64,000 bases of DNA from an uncultured Saprospiraceae bacterium (GTDB lineage: Bacteria > Bacteroidota > Bacteroidia > Chitinophagales > Saprospiraceae). The stretch covers positions 121,557-185,556 of the forward strand of contig CALFBH010000007.1 of the NCBI GenBank assembly GCA_937951615.1, read 5' to 3'. A program made the translations under genes and the position numbers. Under the pieces are notes generated by a model, which was not told where the DNA came from, did not search any database, and saw only the letters and a list, made by a program, of their open reading frames with translations. Position 1 is the stretch's first letter. The number at the start of each line of letters is the position of its first letter. Below are positions 1-8,544 of the stretch, piece by piece.

Positions 1-1639
1 TAATGCCATTATTCAGCCGGACATTGACAATACCGTCAATATGATTGAGCAAATACTCCTGCGCAACGACCTCGGCAAAGAAACGATAGAATTTATCCTG
101 ATGGTCGGCGGCTCGACTTATATTCCTGCTGTGCGGGATACGCTAAGTGAAAAACTAGGCGTCAAAGTCAATTGCGATATTGATCCGACTTCCTGCGTTG
201 CCATTGGTGCAGCCTATTTTGCAGGCAGCAAGCAGAAAACAATCAAGACCGCTGAAACACCTTCAGGTAGCTTACAGGTAGAATCAAAATTCAAGATCAA
301 AACAGCTTTTAATAAAGTTGCGCAAGACACCGAAACGGCATTTATGGCAAGTGTGGAAGGGAACGCAGAAGGTCATTTTTACCGAATCACCCGAAAAGAT
401 GGGGGCTTTGATTCTGGTTTAAAACCTTTGCAAAAAAGTGTCGTAGAGTACCTGCCGCTAGTGCCAAATGTATTCAATGCGTTTAGCTTTAAAATATTCG
501 ACGAATTTAATAATACCGTTCCGGTCAATGTGCCGACGATTGGTATTACGCAAGGCAAATACAGTATAGACGGACAACCATTGCCCAATGATATTTGCCT
601 GGAAATAGATGCGGTAGAAGAAGGCACGACTTTCCTTGATCTGATTTTTAAAAAAGGCACCATCCTGCCAGCTAAGAAAACGGTCATTAAGCAAATTTCA
701 AAAAATATCCGCAAAAATACGGACGACGAATTGGTCATCAATATCGTAGAAGGACAGGTGGAAAGCCTTGCGGCAGCCAATAAGACGATTGGTTTTATCC
801 GATTCAGTGGACACGATTTAGAGCGCGACCTCATTAAAGGCTCAGATGTAGAAATGGTGTTTGAAATCAGCGAATCCCGCGACTTGAAAGTAGAAGTCTA
901 TCTGACGATGACGGGGCAGGAATATGAAAATATTTTCAATCCATCTGAAACCTATGTCAGCCTGCCGATTATCCGAAAAGAATTGGATGCGTTCAAACTG
1001 AATGTAGAAAAGAAAATTATAGAAGTCGAGCAAAAAGAAGAATACGAATCTGCTGGACAACTCAGCACGATCTTATCGGATATTGAAGAACTGAAAGCCC
1101 GCATTGATGCTTTGAGCGAAGATGATGTCACCGACGAAAAGTATCAGATAGACGAAGCCAAGCGAAAAATTGCACGACAGATTCATTTGTATTATAATAA
1201 TACCGTTTTACAAAAAGCAGTAGAAAAATATTTCACCATTAAAGGCAATACTCGAAACGCGATTATGTTTGGCGATGCTTTGCCTGAAGAAAAACAGCGT
1301 TTTGAAGACCTGATAAAAGAAGAACGAAGCTACCTGCAATCTGCAAGTGTTGGTGTCATCAATATGAAAACCAACCAACTGAGGGCGATTATCAGTAAGA
1401 TCAATTCTCGTTATGAAGTGACGAATGATGATATTGTCAATCATTTTGATTACCTCAAAAACTATAACTTCATCAGTCGCGACAAAGCACAAGATTTATT
1501 TAAAAAGGGAGATATTGCCTTATCAAAACAAAGCTATGGAACTTTGCTCTCTGTCGTAAATGACCTATACCGCCTAAAAGAATTCGATGATAATAATGAC
1601 CCGAATATGTTCAAAAAATCAGGAACTGGATTGAAGTGA
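1..1639 (+). CDS. Hsp70 (DnaK)-family protein, 5' end outside the window
   Basis: This is the C-terminal part of an Hsp70-like chaperone ATPase. The reading frame is open from base 2, before the first ATG at 41, so the gene begins left of the window. The visible part starts in the end of the nucleotide-binding domain: LMVGGSTYIPAVRDTL matches the conserved Hsp70 adenosine/phosphate region, followed by the usual ALGAA-like helix (here AIGAAYFAG). After about residue 75 the sequence no longer resembles the canonical DnaK substrate-binding domain closely; it has a beta-rich section and then a long charged helical tail. That fits the divergent 'Hsp70 family protein' class rather than housekeeping DnaK. 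It is followed on the same strand by three paralogues of unknown function, which may be partners. No EEVD-like end is seen. Family assignment is secure; substrate and partners are unknown. Confidence 0.85.
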   Translation, partial: NAIIQPDIDNTVNMIEQILLRNDLGKETIEFILMVGGSTYIPAVRDTLSEKLGVKVNCDIDPTSCVAIGAAYFAGSKQKTIKTAETPSGSLQVESKFKIKTAFNKVAQDTETAFMASVEGNAEGHFYRITRKDGGFDSGLKPLQKSVVEYLPLVPNVFNAFSFKIFDEFNNTVPVNVPTIGITQGKYSIDGQPLPNDICLEIDAVEEGTTFLDLIFKKGTILPAKKTVIKQISKNIRKNTDDELVINIVEGQVESLAAANKTIGFIRFSGHDLERDLIKGSDVEMVFEISESRDLKVEVYLTMTGQEYENIFNPSETYVSLPIIRKELDAFKLNVEKKIIEVEQKEEYESAGQLSTILSDIEELKARIDALSEDDVTDEKYQIDEAKRKIARQIHLYYNNTVLQKAVEKYFTIKGNTRNAIMFGDALPEEKQRFEDLIKEERSYLQSASVGVINMKTNQLRAIISKINSRYEVTNDDIVNHFDYLKNYNFISRDKAQDLFKKGDIALSKQSYGTLLSVVNDLYRLKEFDDNNDPNMFKKSGTGLK

Positions 1640-1798
1640 TGGTTCGATGGTTACATGGTTTCATTGTTAACTTTTTTTTACAAAAAAAAACATAGTGAAG
1701 CCATAAAACAGTGAAACAATGAAGCCATGAAACAGTGAAACAATGAAGCCATAAAACCATGAGACAATCGAACCATGAAACAATAAAACAATGAAACA
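1640..1798. repeat. Intergenic word-repeat hairpin
   Basis: The gap is built of degenerate copies of words such as 'aacaatgaaacagtg' and 'gaagccatgaaac'. The left part (ATGGTTCGATGG...) is the inverse of the right part (...ATCGAACCAT), so the transcript can fold back on itself around a T-run and A-run. It probably ends the Hsp70 transcript. The repeats continue up to, and supply, the GTG start of the next gene. Confidence 0.6.
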
Positions 1799-2701
1799 GT
1801 GAAATACACCAGCCCATTACATTTGCTGCCAGCCCATAACAACGTGACGCTAGACGCACCCGGACTCAAGCGATGGAAGCAGGAATTATTATTACAATTT
1901 GAACTGAATCAATCCGCTACACTAAAGATCAATGAGCAGGAATATGATAAAAACTCTGTTTTAGAAGCCTTTGAATTGCTGAAAGATTCGCCAGAACATC
2001 ATCTTCGCTTATATGCGAATACCAGTTTGTTGGACTTTATAGAACATGGTTATATTGACTTTTTTGACCATCCGAAAAACTGGGCAGACTGGATCAATAA
2101 AGAATATTTGGAATGGCTGCGCCCCGGCTTTGTTGAGCAATTTGGCAAACTCGTATATGAATGTACAAGCAAAGAAGATGAAGCCTCTAAAAAAGCCTTG
2201 AAAAAAATATATGACTCAGGTTTTGTCTTGCCGGAAGCATGGCGAGATGAGGCTTATCAAAAGACCTATCGTTTGCTAAGTCATCATATCGAATCCGCAG
2301 AAGCCACACTACATGAAAATCCTGTCATTATAGGAGAAAAGGTGGCAAGCCTGAAACCCGAAATTGATGAATATTTGAATGAACATTACTTGGATATTCT
2401 GGATATTCTACCCAATAATTTTGAGGGAATTCGGGAGGATTATGGCGATTTCGCGCATAATGTTATTTACTATGCTTTTAGCGAAGGCAGAAGATATTAC
2501 CACTTGGATAAAGAGACGATGCTGACGGTTGCAAAAGCAGCAGAAATTGATGTGAGAATACGTGATGATGAATATGCTAAAAAACTACTCAAAGACATAA
2601 AAAAGAGAGACAAAAGAGCCGAAGGATGCGTATGGTTTATTGTAATAGGCGTCTTATGGGGGATTTATAAACTATTTGCCGCTTTATTGGGGGGAGCGTG
2701 A
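1799..2701 (+). CDS. Unknown protein, first of three tandem paralogues
   Basis: I do not recognise the family. The 300-aa protein starts with KYTSPLHLLP and shares with the next two genes an N-terminal module of about 70 residues (LKRWKQELLLQFxL...EYDKNS), a middle helical region and a late block (GIREDYGDFAHNV). A hydrophobic C-terminal stretch (residues about 278-297) could be a tail anchor, with the body in the cytoplasm. The start is GTG inside the upstream repeat; the nearest ATG is followed at once by a stop. Position directly after an Hsp70-like gene suggests, but does not show, a co-chaperone or client role. The three copies arose by tandem duplication, and the repeat ahead of each gene was duplicated with them. 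Confidence 0.7.
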   Translation: MKYTSPLHLLPAHNNVTLDAPGLKRWKQELLLQFELNQSATLKINEQEYDKNSVLEAFELLKDSPEHHLRLYANTSLLDFIEHGYIDFFDHPKNWADWINKEYLEWLRPGFVEQFGKLVYECTSKEDEASKKALKKIYDSGFVLPEAWRDEAYQKTYRLLSHHIESAEATLHENPVIIGEKVASLKPEIDEYLNEHYLDILDILPNNFEGIREDYGDFAHNVIYYAFSEGRRYYHLDKETMLTVAKAAEIDVRIRDDEYAKKLLKDIKKRDKRAEGCVWFIVIGVLWGIYKLFAALLGGA

Positions 2702-2765
2702 ATGAATGAATGAGAAAATGAATGAATATGACAATCGAACCATGAAACAATAAAACAATGAAACA
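2702..2765. repeat. Word repeat between paralogues
   Basis: Two word families meet here: 'gaatgaatgag' and then 'aaccatgaaacaataaaacaatg'. The second is a near copy of the sequence ahead of the previous paralogue, so the spacer was duplicated together with the gene. Confidence 0.6.
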
Positions 2766-3647
2766 GTGAAATACACCAGCCCTTTACACCTTTTGCCGGA
2801 ACGGAATATCACAGCGCTAAGTCCTACGGAATTAAAACGCTGGAAGCAGGAATTATTATTGCAATTTGATTTATACGAGTCGACAACCATTAATGTAAAG
2901 GATAAAGAATACGATAAAAATTCCATTCTGGCGGGCTTTGACTTGTTAAGAGATTCACCAGCGTACCACCTTCGTTTATATAAAGACAAGATTTTACTGA
3001 ATTTTATAGAGCATGGGGAACTCGATGTTTTTGATCGCCCAAAAGACTGGCTAAGTTGGATTGATGAAGCATATTTAGCATGGTTGCGCCCTTTGTTTAT
3101 CAGTCAGTTTAGCCACTTAATATATCAATGCACAATCACCCAAAATAAAACATCTATAAGGGCATTGGAAGAAATATACTATTCAGGTTTTACGCCGCCA
3201 GAAGTCTGGCAGGATGAGTGCTACCAAAAAACATATACTTTTCTAAACAACTGTATCAAATCGGTAAAAAAAATAATACATGGAAAGTCCTTTGCTACAG
3301 GAGAAAAGCCATCAAGCCTGAAACTGGAACTTGGCGAATATTTAAGCGAACATTATGTCGACGTTTTGGAGATCTTACCCGGTGAGTTCAGAGCGCTTCG
3401 TGAGAATTATGGCGACATTGCCCATAATGTCCTATACTACGCTATCATAGAAGAGAGAAGATATTTTAATTTTGACAGAAAGAGCAGGTTGATTTTAGCA
3501 AAAGCAGCAAAAATTGATGCCAGGATACACAATGATGAGTATGCTAAAAATTTGCTAAAATTTATAGGAAAAAGAGAGGGAATACAGGGTTTAGTAATGG
3601 ATTTATATTGGGAGATATGTGAGCTAGGTTTAACCATGAAACAATAA
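2766..3647 (+). CDS. Unknown protein, second of three tandem paralogues
   Basis: This 293-aa protein aligns with the preceding one along most of its length: the same KYTSPLHLLPER opening, LKRWKQELLLQFDL helix, EYDKNSILAGFDLLRDSP segment and the ALRENYGDIAHNV block. Unlike copy one it has no clear C-terminal membrane segment; its end (VMDLYWEICELGLTMKQ) runs into the next repeat, so the tail may have been lost and the last residues are repeat-encoded (the stop lies in 'atgaaacaataaaac'). It starts with GTG in the same repeat context as copy one. It may be a decaying or soluble version. Function unknown. Confidence 0.65.
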   Translation: MKYTSPLHLLPERNITALSPTELKRWKQELLLQFDLYESTTINVKDKEYDKNSILAGFDLLRDSPAYHLRLYKDKILLNFIEHGELDVFDRPKDWLSWIDEAYLAWLRPLFISQFSHLIYQCTITQNKTSIRALEEIYYSGFTPPEVWQDECYQKTYTFLNNCIKSVKKIIHGKSFATGEKPSSLKLELGEYLSEHYVDVLEILPGEFRALRENYGDIAHNVLYYAIIEERRYFNFDRKSRLILAKAAKIDARIHNDEYAKNLLKFIGKREGIQGLVMDLYWEICELGLTMKQ

Positions 3648-3651
3648 AACA

Positions 3652-5367
3652 ATGAAATACACCAGCCCTTTGCACCTTTTACCTGAGCGAAATACCGCCG
3701 ACTTAAGTTCTTCCGAATTAAAACGCTGGAAACAGGAGCTATTGCTGCAATTTGATTTGCATCAATCGGCAACCATTACTGTAAAAGATCAAGAATACGA
3801 TAAAAATTCTATTTTAGAAGCTTTTGAATTACTCAAAGATTCGCCAGAATATCACCTACGTTTATACAAAAATAAACCCTTACTGGACTTTATAGAAAAA
3901 CAGTACATCGATTTTTTCGATAATGCGGCAAACTGGGCAGACTGGTACGACCAAGGTTATCGCAGATGGCTGGGGCAATGGTTTATTCCGGTGTATAGTG
4001 GGATGATTTATGAACAGGTGGCTGAAAAGGATTGGGACTCGGTAGACATGCTGCGCAATCTGTATCAATCAGATTTTCAACTGCCAACAGAGTGGGCAGA
4101 TATGGCTTATGAAAAATCACACAGCCATCTTGGATACTTTGTAAAGGAAGCTGAAGCCACTTTAGATGAAGACGCCCTTAACGAGCGAGAACCTATCGCG
4201 CTCAAACCAGAAGTTCATAATTACGTCAATGCCTTATATGCCAATCTTCTTAGCATATTGCCAGACTATTTTACGGGTATTCGCAATGACTATGGCGATT
4301 TCGCACATAATGTCATTGCCACTGTATTTTATAAAGAAAGACTATTTAAAAGCATAGACAAAAAGACCTTAAAAACCGTAGAAGAAGCCGCTAAAATCAA
4401 TATTCAAATAAGGGATAATGAGTATTCAAAAAAGCTGCTCAGCGATCTTAGAAAATATAGACGAGAAGAAGATTCAGGTGGCAGGTATTATAAACGAAAA
4501 AGTACGCAGGAATCGGGGAGAGGCATCTGGTGGGTATTTGTATTGATTTTTTTTGCTTTTAGAATATTGATGAATTTGGATAGCTGTACAGATACCAACA
4601 GTTATTCAACACAGGAATATCAGTTTACAGAAACCCCGAAGAAACATCAACTGATGGGAGACTGGAGCGGCAGGTACAAGATAGAAGGCGTACAGCGTAT
4701 TGGAAAAAAACTCAGCTTTGCTGGTACAAAAGGCAAGATGACTATGACTATTCCCAATTCAGCAGGAAAATCTTGTCAATTGTCCTCTGCTTTCACCTGG
4801 ACATACAGGCATCCGATAGTCAGCATTGACTATGATAGCATTATGGTAGAACAGGATTTTGATGCTGTCGCTAATGATACTTTACAACGAATTAAACAAA
4901 GTATTTTAGCAAAAAAGAAGGATAGACTAATTGTTCATCAAATGGGTTCAGTTATTTTCCTGAATGATACTAAAGGTTTTGTGAATTTCACAAGAACACA
5001 TAAAAGCCCGGCAGTAACCGCTAAAAGAAAAGTCTCCAAAGAAACAACAACAACTTACCAGAAAGGCAGGCAGGTGACCGCATTTAAGCCTTCTAAGCAT
5101 ATAGGGCAATTTAACCTTCGTCAATTTACTGACGGTGACTGGTACGGTGTGTATTCCAATGAATATATTATGGCGGCAGCAAGTGAGGTCAGAGCCGGAC
5201 AACGATATATGATTCCTCAAAAATGGCTGACGTCAAAACATGGCTACACAGAAGCCGGACGAGTCAAAAATATTCGCTATATTGACCAGAAATCGAATGT
5301 GCAGTACGGAGATTTAAAAGTTTACTTCACACTGGTTAATGGATTAGAGGTAGCATTCGCTCCTTAA
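3652..5367 (+). CDS. Unknown membrane protein, third paralogue with added C-terminal domain
   Basis: This 571-aa protein has the paralogue module at residues 1 to about 280. A basic linker, a single hydrophobic segment (WWVFVLIFFAFRILM, around residue 300) and about 260 further residues rich in beta-type sequence and Thr/Lys follow. That tail (from about MGDWSGRYKIEG) is predicted to lie on the other side of the inner membrane and looks like a lipocalin- or META-like beta domain, though I cannot name it. The start is ATG, four bases after the previous stop; the same 'acaatgaaatacacc' word that gave GTG starts earlier gives ATG here. Full length and intact, it is probably the functional reference copy of the three. 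Confidence 0.7.
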   Translation: MKYTSPLHLLPERNTADLSSSELKRWKQELLLQFDLHQSATITVKDQEYDKNSILEAFELLKDSPEYHLRLYKNKPLLDFIEKQYIDFFDNAANWADWYDQGYRRWLGQWFIPVYSGMIYEQVAEKDWDSVDMLRNLYQSDFQLPTEWADMAYEKSHSHLGYFVKEAEATLDEDALNEREPIALKPEVHNYVNALYANLLSILPDYFTGIRNDYGDFAHNVIATVFYKERLFKSIDKKTLKTVEEAAKINIQIRDNEYSKKLLSDLRKYRREEDSGGRYYKRKSTQESGRGIWWVFVLIFFAFRILMNLDSCTDTNSYSTQEYQFTETPKKHQLMGDWSGRYKIEGVQRIGKKLSFAGTKGKMTMTIPNSAGKSCQLSSAFTWTYRHPIVSIDYDSIMVEQDFDAVANDTLQRIKQSILAKKKDRLIVHQMGSVIFLNDTKGFVNFTRTHKSPAVTAKRKVSKETTTTYQKGRQVTAFKPSKHIGQFNLRQFTDGDWYGVYSNEYIMAAASEVRAGQRYMIPQKWLTSKHGYTEAGRVKNIRYIDQKSNVQYGDLKVYFTLVNGLEVAFAP

Positions 5368-5374
5368 CCGTACA

Positions 5375-5390
5375 GGCGACTTCAGTCGCC
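5375..5390. terminator. Small hairpin GGCGAC-ttca-GTCGCC
   Basis: A perfect six-pair GC-rich stem with a four-base loop lies eight bases after the stop of the third paralogue. There is no T-run, so it may be a weak terminator or part of a dispersed repeat. It is followed by 'ttaccagttacca' word repeats that reach the recF start. Confidence 0.4.
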
Positions 5391-5455
5391 AAGTGGACAA
5401 GCAATACCAGTTACCAGTTACAAATGACCAGTTACCAATACACCAATACACCACA

Positions 5456-6562
5456 GTGCAACTAAAAGCCTTAACACTCACCAATTTTAAAAACTACGAA
5501 AGCCAGACACTGGAATTTTCGACTAAGGTCAATGGGCTGGTTGGTAAGAACGGGACAGGCAAAACGAACCTGCTGGATGCTATTTATTACCTGTGCATGT
5601 GCAAAAGCTATTTCGGAATGCCCGACAGCGCGATTGCTCGTCACGAGCAGGATTTTTTCAGATCAGAAGGACACTTTTATAAAGAAGAAGAAGAATTTAA
5701 GGTCGTTGCAAAAGTACGCTTACGCAAAAAAAAGGAACTAGAATGCAATGACGTACCGTACAGCAAACTCTCGGAACACATCGGCTTATTGCCTGTTGTC
5801 GTCATTGCGCCCGACGACACAAGACTAGCAACAGAAGGCAGCGAACATAGACGCCGTTTTGCCAACGAAATTCTTTCTCAACTCGATCGGGAATACCTAA
5901 AGCATCTGATTCATTACAACAAAGTACTAGCACAGCGAAACGCCGCCCTCAAAAAGATGGCAGCAGAAGGACGACATGATGATGCTTTATTGGAGGTTTA
6001 TGAGACACAATTGCTGCCAGGCGCAATTTATATTTATGAAAAACGTCAACAGCTAATGCAGGATTTTCTGCCTATTTTCACTAAAACCTACGCAGCTATA
6101 TCAGAAGAAAGGGAAGTCGTGACTTGTGCGTATAAGTCTGCTTTGCACAATAAAAGCATGGAGCAATTGTTCGCAGAAAGCCGGACAAAAGACAAGTTCC
6201 TGCAACGCACCACAACAGGTATCCATCGAGATGACCTGGTGTTTAGTGTTAATGAAAAACCAGTTCGCCGATTTGCTTCTCAGGGACAACTCAAGTCCTT
6301 TATCCTAGCATTGAAACTGGCGCAATTTGAACTCTTCCGGCAGGAAAAAGGAAGCAGTCCAATATTATTGCTAGATGATATTTTTGACAAACTAGACGAA
6401 TCGCGGGTCGAGCAACTCATTCAACTATTATCCAAGGATACTTTCGGACAAGTGTTTATCACAGACGCGCATAAACACCGCCTTGCTGAATTGCTCGCAC
6501 AAGCGAATTTAGACCATAAAATGTTTTTGGTGGATGATGGCAAAGTGGAAATTTTGGATTGA
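5456..6562 (+). CDS. recF: DNA replication and repair protein RecF
   Basis: RecF is an SMC-like ATPase that loads RecA at single-strand gaps with RecO and RecR. The protein shows the Walker A motif GKNGTGKTNLLDAIYYL near the N-terminus, the ABC-type signature region RFASQGQLKSFILALKLAQ, and Walker B PILLLDDIFDKLDESR. The ORF track starts at a GTG at 5393, but the 21 extra residues are encoded by a 'ttaccagttacca' word repeat. The GTG at 5456 gives QLKALTLTNFKNY, the usual RecF beginning, and a 368-aa protein of normal length. It is on the same strand as the paralogue genes but separated by a hairpin, so co-transcription is unclear. No dnaN or gyrB neighbour is present. Confidence 0.92.
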   Translation: MQLKALTLTNFKNYESQTLEFSTKVNGLVGKNGTGKTNLLDAIYYLCMCKSYFGMPDSAIARHEQDFFRSEGHFYKEEEEFKVVAKVRLRKKKELECNDVPYSKLSEHIGLLPVVVIAPDDTRLATEGSEHRRRFANEILSQLDREYLKHLIHYNKVLAQRNAALKKMAAEGRHDDALLEVYETQLLPGAIYIYEKRQQLMQDFLPIFTKTYAAISEEREVVTCAYKSALHNKSMEQLFAESRTKDKFLQRTTTGIHRDDLVFSVNEKPVRRFASQGQLKSFILALKLAQFELFRQEKGSSPILLLDDIFDKLDESRVEQLIQLLSKDTFGQVFITDAHKHRLAELLAQANLDHKMFLVDDGKVEILD

Positions 6563-6635
6563 AGGTAGCTTGAACATTCCTGTCCGAGCCGCATTTTCTT
6601 GAGAATAAAGTCTAATAGATACGAATAAAATTACA

Positions 6636-7715
6636 TTGACACAAGAAGAAAAATACAATATCGAAAGACATGATTTATCTATTGATAGATCATTGAGGGC
6701 TTGGAGTGCGGCAGACGAATATCTTTTACAGGCATTTATTGCTTTGGAAAAGAAGCCCGATCATTTTGGTATTTATAATGATAGATTTGGTTTTCTAGGA
6801 TGCCATTTACATGAATTTAATCCAACAGTAATACTAAGTCAGAAAAGCCAGGAAAAAGCTATTCTCGCCAATTCAAAGGCACATAATATTCCTTTGCCCA
6901 ATTTTTCAAATCCACTTTCTCCGCTTGAAAATAAACTGGATTTCGCCCTTATCAAAATGCCAAAATCTTTAGCACTCTTTCAACTCTTTCTTGAACAGAT
7001 TGTACATAATTCAACTGAAAATATAAGCGTGACCTGTGCATTTATGACACGACATTTTAGTCCCAAAATATTGCAAATAGCGCAGGAATACTTTGAGGTG
7101 GTCGAACAAAGTAAAGCCTTGAAAAAAGCCAGACTTTTAGTGTTGACTAAAAAGAAAAATACGGTTAAAAAGGAAATGATTGTCCCCATAAACTATAAAG
7201 ACCAGGTCTACAAACAATATTGGGGCGTGTTTTCTGCCGAACATATTGATTATGCCACGCAGTTTTTTTTAGAGCATCTTGAAATAAAAGAGACCGACCA
7301 CCACATATTGGATTTGGCCGCTGGGAATGGAATTATAGCCAATGAAATATTCAAAAAACTGCCGGGTGCTGAAATACATGTAATGGACGATGCTTACCTC
7401 GCTGTTGCCTCAGCGAAATTAAATATCCAAGGCGAGAATATACATCATCATTTCAATAATAACCTATCCATTTTTGACGATGATACCTTTGATTTAATCG
7501 TAACTAATCCACCTTTCCATTTTGAGTATGAAATAAATATTCAGATTACGCTCCAACTTTTCAAAGCCTGTTTTCGATGCCTGAAAGCAGGTGGAAGCCT
7601 TCAGCTTGTCGCTAATAAACATTTGAATTATAAGGTGCATTTGGAACGACTTTTTTCCTCGGTTCAACATATCGCTGAGAATAGGAAATTTGTGGTTTAT
7701 AAGTGTGTGAAGTGA
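6636..7715 (+). CDS. rlmG: RlmG-like 23S rRNA (guanine-N2) methyltransferase
   Basis: The 359-aa protein has the two-part layout of the RsmC/RlmG family. A degenerate N-terminal methyltransferase-like half (residues about 1-180) is followed by an active SAM-dependent half. The latter shows motif I LDLAAGNGIIANEIF, an acidic motif II (VMDDAYLAV) and the catalytic TNPPFHFEYE near residue 290. The closing NPPFH fits RlmG (m2G1835 of 23S rRNA) rather better than RsmC, but the two are close. The start is TTG; no ATG is available upstream of the conserved RAWSAADEYLL segment, so I accept TTG. It ends just before 'attcaaattcaaa' repeats and the restriction-modification pair. Confidence 0.72.
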   Translation: MTQEEKYNIERHDLSIDRSLRAWSAADEYLLQAFIALEKKPDHFGIYNDRFGFLGCHLHEFNPTVILSQKSQEKAILANSKAHNIPLPNFSNPLSPLENKLDFALIKMPKSLALFQLFLEQIVHNSTENISVTCAFMTRHFSPKILQIAQEYFEVVEQSKALKKARLLVLTKKKNTVKKEMIVPINYKDQVYKQYWGVFSAEHIDYATQFFLEHLEIKETDHHILDLAAGNGIIANEIFKKLPGAEIHVMDDAYLAVASAKLNIQGENIHHHFNNNLSIFDDDTFDLIVTNPPFHFEYEINIQITLQLFKACFRCLKAGGSLQLVANKHLNYKVHLERLFSSVQHIAENRKFVVYKCVK

Positions 7716-7869
7716 GGATTCAAATTCAAACGTCAAATTCAAATTCAAATTGCTAAAAAAACAATAAATGCTTAACTTGTGCTGTAATGTGACTGACTTC
7801 GCAAGAATTTTAAATTCAGAAAGAGGTATTAAATGCCCATAGCCTTACAAATAAAAAGGAAATCGATAG
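7716..7869. repeat. Gap with 'ttcaaattcaaa' word repeats ahead of the R-M pair
   Basis: Bases 7720-7760 consist of 'caaattcaaattcaaa' units directly after the rlmG stop. The rest is AT-rich and non-coding and precedes the restriction endonuclease. No clear promoter was found. Confidence 0.45.
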
Positions 7870-8544
7870 ATGAAGCCAAAATTAACAATTAATAAATTAA
7901 AAAAAGCAGCAAAAGAATTTTGCAAAACGGAGTCAAGTCATAAAAATAAAGACTTATTCGGAGTGACTGATGGTAAAGCAATCGGAACGTATATTGAGCA
8001 TAAATTTCAAAGTTATCTTGAGGAACACTACACTTACGAAAAAAATTCTTCTGCAAAGGGCATTGATTTGCCAGGAAAAGATATTTACACAGATATAAAA
8101 GTAACCTCGATTAAACAGCCCCAATCTTCTTGTCCATTCAAAGACGCAAAACAGAAAATTTTTGGATTAGGTTATAATCTGCTTGTATTTGTTTACAATA
8201 AAACTGACGATAATAAGAACAAAAAAGCAATATTGGATTTTGTGAGTTGCTCTTTTTTGGAAAAGGAAAGAACGGCTGATTTTACGACAACTTTTAGGAT
8301 TAGGGAAATGATTGGTGATGGCGCTAATAAAGAAGATATTATAGCCTACTTAAATGATAAAAACATCCCTGCCGATGAAATAACACTCAGCTTGATTGCA
8401 GAAAAAATTCTACAAAATACTCCTAAACAAGGATATTTAACTATATCGAATGCTCTGCAATGGAGATTACAATATGGTAGAGTAGTCAAATTAACTGAAA
8501 CGATTAGTGGTATTACTAAGCTAATTGACAAAGTAAGCAAATGA
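7870..8544 (+). CDS. Probable type II restriction endonuclease (PD-(D/E)xK-like)
   Basis: The 224-aa protein is placed immediately before a DNA adenine methyltransferase and overlaps it by four bases (ATGA), the usual layout of a type II restriction-modification pair. A plausible PD-(D/E)xK active site is visible: E43 in GTYIEHKFQSYL, D66 in KGIDLPG and D75-I-K77 in YTDIKVTS. A hydrophobic strand follows (GYNLLVFVYNK). The C-terminal part is predicted helical and may contact the target. The gene is clearly richer in A/T than recF or the clpA-like gene, which suggests acquisition by transfer. The recognition sequence cannot be read from the protein. The nuclease call rests on context plus these residues. 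Confidence 0.72.
   Translation: MKPKLTINKLKKAAKEFCKTESSHKNKDLFGVTDGKAIGTYIEHKFQSYLEEHYTYEKNSSAKGIDLPGKDIYTDIKVTSIKQPQSSCPFKDAKQKIFGLGYNLLVFVYNKTDDNKNKKAILDFVSCSFLEKERTADFTTTFRIREMIGDGANKEDIIAYLNDKNIPADEITLSLIAEKILQNTPKQGYLTISNALQWRLQYGRVVKLTETISGITKLIDKVSK

Noticed and set aside
5393-5455. Upstream GTG start for RecF
   Set aside because: The 21 residues come from 'ttaccagttacca' repeats; the canonical RecF start follows at 5456.
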